Shown: positions 63,721 to 64,000 of the stretch, piece after piece
Layout: the number at the start of each line of letters is the position of its first letter
Position numbering within the stretch: the stretch's first letter is position 1
Source: a virus
Virus record (IMG/VR): IMGVR_UViG_3300034082_004432
Span: 1-64,000 of that record
Reading direction: 5' to 3' (one strand)
Length of the DNA stretch: 64,000 nucleotides
Position numbers and translations under genes: made by a program
The notes under the pieces: model-generated
What the model saw: only the letters and a program-made list of their open reading frames with translations
What the model was told of the DNA's origin: nothing
Databases searched by the model: none

Positions 63721-64000
63721 ATGAATATCCAAATAGATAATAACAAACCAATAATAAATATAATTGATGATGAAAATAATTTATCTTTTGAGTTTATTTC
63801 TGCAGACAAAAATTATTTAGTTAGTAAAAATGATTTAAGCGCCAGATTGTTGATGAAAAAACAAACTGTGGCTAACATTTTATTGTCAGAAAATATATTA
63901 GAAATTTCTTTTGAAAAAGTTATCTCTTATATTCAATTTATTTCTGTCAAGTTTAAGTTTGATTCAATTGTAGAAATTCACAATAATTATATTATTTTTT
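63721..64000 (+). CDS. Start of a further virion-module gene (truncated by window end)
   Basis: The frame is open from the ATG at 63721 to the window end (93 codons), in the same frame as the preceding fibre gene and one codon after its TAA. The translation is Asn/Ile-rich and beta-like (MNIQIDNNKPIINIIDDE...). It could be a separate small gene or the continuation of the fibre after a stop. Confidence 0.55.
   Translation, partial: MNIQIDNNKPIINIIDDENNLSFEFISADKNYLVSKNDLSARLLMKKQTVANILLSENILEISFEKVISYIQFISVKFKFDSIVEIHNNYIIF

Noticed and set aside
1-64000. T4-type late promoters (TATAAATA)
   Set aside because: No convincing set of TATAAATA sites lies upstream of operons; the -10/N6/ATG layout explains the starts better.

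Overview
This AT-rich window reads as part of a large tailed-phage genome (Caudoviricetes). The evidence is densely packed, mostly overlapping genes, several very long virion-type proteins without signal peptides, a head-tail connector and tail-completion-like pair, a baseplate-hub-like protein, and fibre-like proteins. I see no ribosomal, translation or central-metabolism genes that would argue for a bacterial chromosome. No tRNA, CRISPR array, integrase or transposase is visible, and no gene-free stretch exceeds 300 bases. The host cannot be named from the sequence.

Layout. Positions 1-134 hold the end of a gene, probably virion-related, closed by a strong terminator. Positions 208-21780 hold a 25-gene carbohydrate island: one rightward gene (208-1518), a 16-gene leftward operon (14011 to 1567) and an 8-gene rightward operon (14049 to 21780). 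It encodes nucleotide-sugar 4,6-dehydratase, two PLP 3-dehydratase-type enzymes of the RfbH/ColD kind (His in place of the PLP lysine), several SDR reductases/epimerases, a heptose-kinase-like PfkB protein, two PhyH-type Fe(II)/2-oxoglutarate oxygenases, a split E1-type ThDP enzyme, an acetolactate-synthase-like ThDP enzyme, an HpcH/HpaI-type aldolase, a dehydroquinate-synthase-like sugar-phosphate cyclase, a DJ-1/PfpI protein, a cupin, a DUF962/Mpo1-like membrane protein and about four glycosyltransferases. Together they look able to make and transfer an unusual deoxy- or branched sugar, or a cyclitol. NDP-sugar nucleotidyltransferases are not visible, so activated precursors probably come from the host or from elsewhere in the genome.

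Positions 38896 to 21754 run leftward and hold head-tail joining and tail genes: an FmdB-like zinc ribbon, connector/neck candidates, a double-zinc-ribbon protein, a PHP-fold protein with its metal ligands lost, a DUF1320-like connector, a tail-completion-like protein, a 1567-residue protein with a PA14-like domain, an 816-residue fibre/baseplate protein and two tail-tube-like proteins. Positions 38974 to the window end run rightward and hold a DUF5679 zinc ribbon, a 901-residue protein, a 1324-residue Asn-rich fibrous protein, a 3469-residue giant with about 14 PKD domains and a C-terminal RCC1-like propeller, a baseplate-hub-like protein, a 1221-residue fibre with NHL-like repeats, and a truncated final gene.

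Regulation. At seven gene starts (208, 14011, 14049, 15989, 36000, 42503, 56923) a -10-like hexamer (TATAAT, TAAAAT or TACAAT) sits exactly six bases before the ATG, as expected for leaderless transcription beginning at the A of the start codon. Many operon-internal genes instead use Shine-Dalgarno sites or stop/start overlaps (ATGA, TAATG). This repeated architecture, the sugar island, the dead PHP protein and the PKD/RCC1 giant are the most notable features.
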